A DNA stretch of 64,000 nucleotides from Chloroflexota bacterium (GTDB lineage Bacteria > Chloroflexota > Anaerolineae > CG2-30-64-16). The stretch lies in assembly GCA_026389845.1 (NCBI GenBank), contig JAPLHB010000188.1:1-64000 (forward strand), in the 5' to 3' direction. The translations under genes were made by a program, and so were the position numbers. The notes beneath the pieces are model-generated. The model searched no databases and had not been told where the DNA came from. It saw only the letters and a program-made list of their open reading frames with translations. Shown piece after piece: positions 63,881-64,000 of the stretch; position 1 is the stretch's first letter, and each line of letters opens with the position of its first letter.

Positions 63881-64000
63881 TCACCAAAACATCGGTTTCA
63901 TCTCTTGTCGCGCGACGAGCGCCTGCATCTCCTCGTCAGAGGGTCGCTGCTCGAACCGGCTGGCCGCGTCCAACACCTGCGGCAGCACGTGGATGTCGCC
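63881..64000 (-). CDS. C-terminal end of a minus-strand gene (partial)
   Basis: The last 39 codons before a TGA: VLPQVLDAASRFEQRPSDEEMQALVARQEMKPMFW. The frame is open to the window edge. The tail resembles the C-terminus of aldo/keto reductase-type proteins, but this is too short to be sure. Confidence 0.45.
   Translation of the reverse strand, partial: GDIHVLPQVLDAASRFEQRPSDEEMQALVARQEMKPMFW

Overview
The window is about 64 kb of GC-rich, gene-dense bacterial DNA with no rRNA, tRNA or CRISPR array that I can see. The style suggests Chloroflexota (an Anaerolineae/Caldilineae-type genome): many lipoproteins with Pro/Thr linkers, peptide-binding proteins with Val/Glu/Lys-rich linkers, duplicated oligopeptide ABC systems, many toxin-antitoxin-like pairs, Rpn-family genes and a very heavy load of short palindromic and heptamer repeats. 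The phylum is inferred from style, not from a marker gene.

Layout. 1-5.2 kb: end of a cyclase/AAA/TPR regulator, a double-ACT protein, a HEPN pair and a secreted deacetylase. 5.3-15.1 kb: replication and translation genes (dnaE; a small gene-polA-argS operon). 15.2-20.1 kb: SH3b lipoprotein, LysM-M23 peptidase, a PPi-type phosphofructokinase and a DUF3048 lipoprotein. 20.2-37.4 kb: two oligopeptide ABC transporter clusters (SBP-B-C-D-F, then D-F-SBP-B-C), Rpn remnants, an RHH/HNH pair and a third binding protein. 37.5-42.1 kb: hicBA, superoxide dismutase and a large secreted esterase plus glycosidase-like protein. 48.8 kb down to 42.4 kb, minus strand: membrane protein, radical SAM, DUF433/DUF5615 pair, two tandem double-DsbA lipoproteins and a frameshifted aminotransferase. 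49.1-64 kb: ABC-F ATPase, DUF433, hicBA, coaE-GNAT fusion, dnaJ-prmA, then an accessory block (nucleoside phosphorylase, split Rpn gene, TIR-NACHT-FGE protein), then rsmE, trxB, a GNAT and the end of another gene.

Most notable observations. (1) Two adjacent thioredoxin-fold lipoprotein genes each carry an in-frame TGA exactly where the first Cys of the CxxC active site belongs (U-P-G-C and U-P-Y-C). Reading continues in frame for more than 360 codons after each, and hairpins follow both TGAs. They are best read as tandem selenoproteins. (2) The first peptide-binding protein (20552-22519) appears circularly permuted: the usual C-terminal half precedes the usual N-terminal half. (3) Repeat families have inserted in frame into many genes (dnaE, polA, prmA, rsmE, a radical SAM gene, the TIR-NACHT gene and others), adding linker peptides, and one copy splits an Rpn gene. 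(4) A TIR-NACHT-FGE protein lies inside an otherwise familiar dnaJ-prmA-rsmE order.
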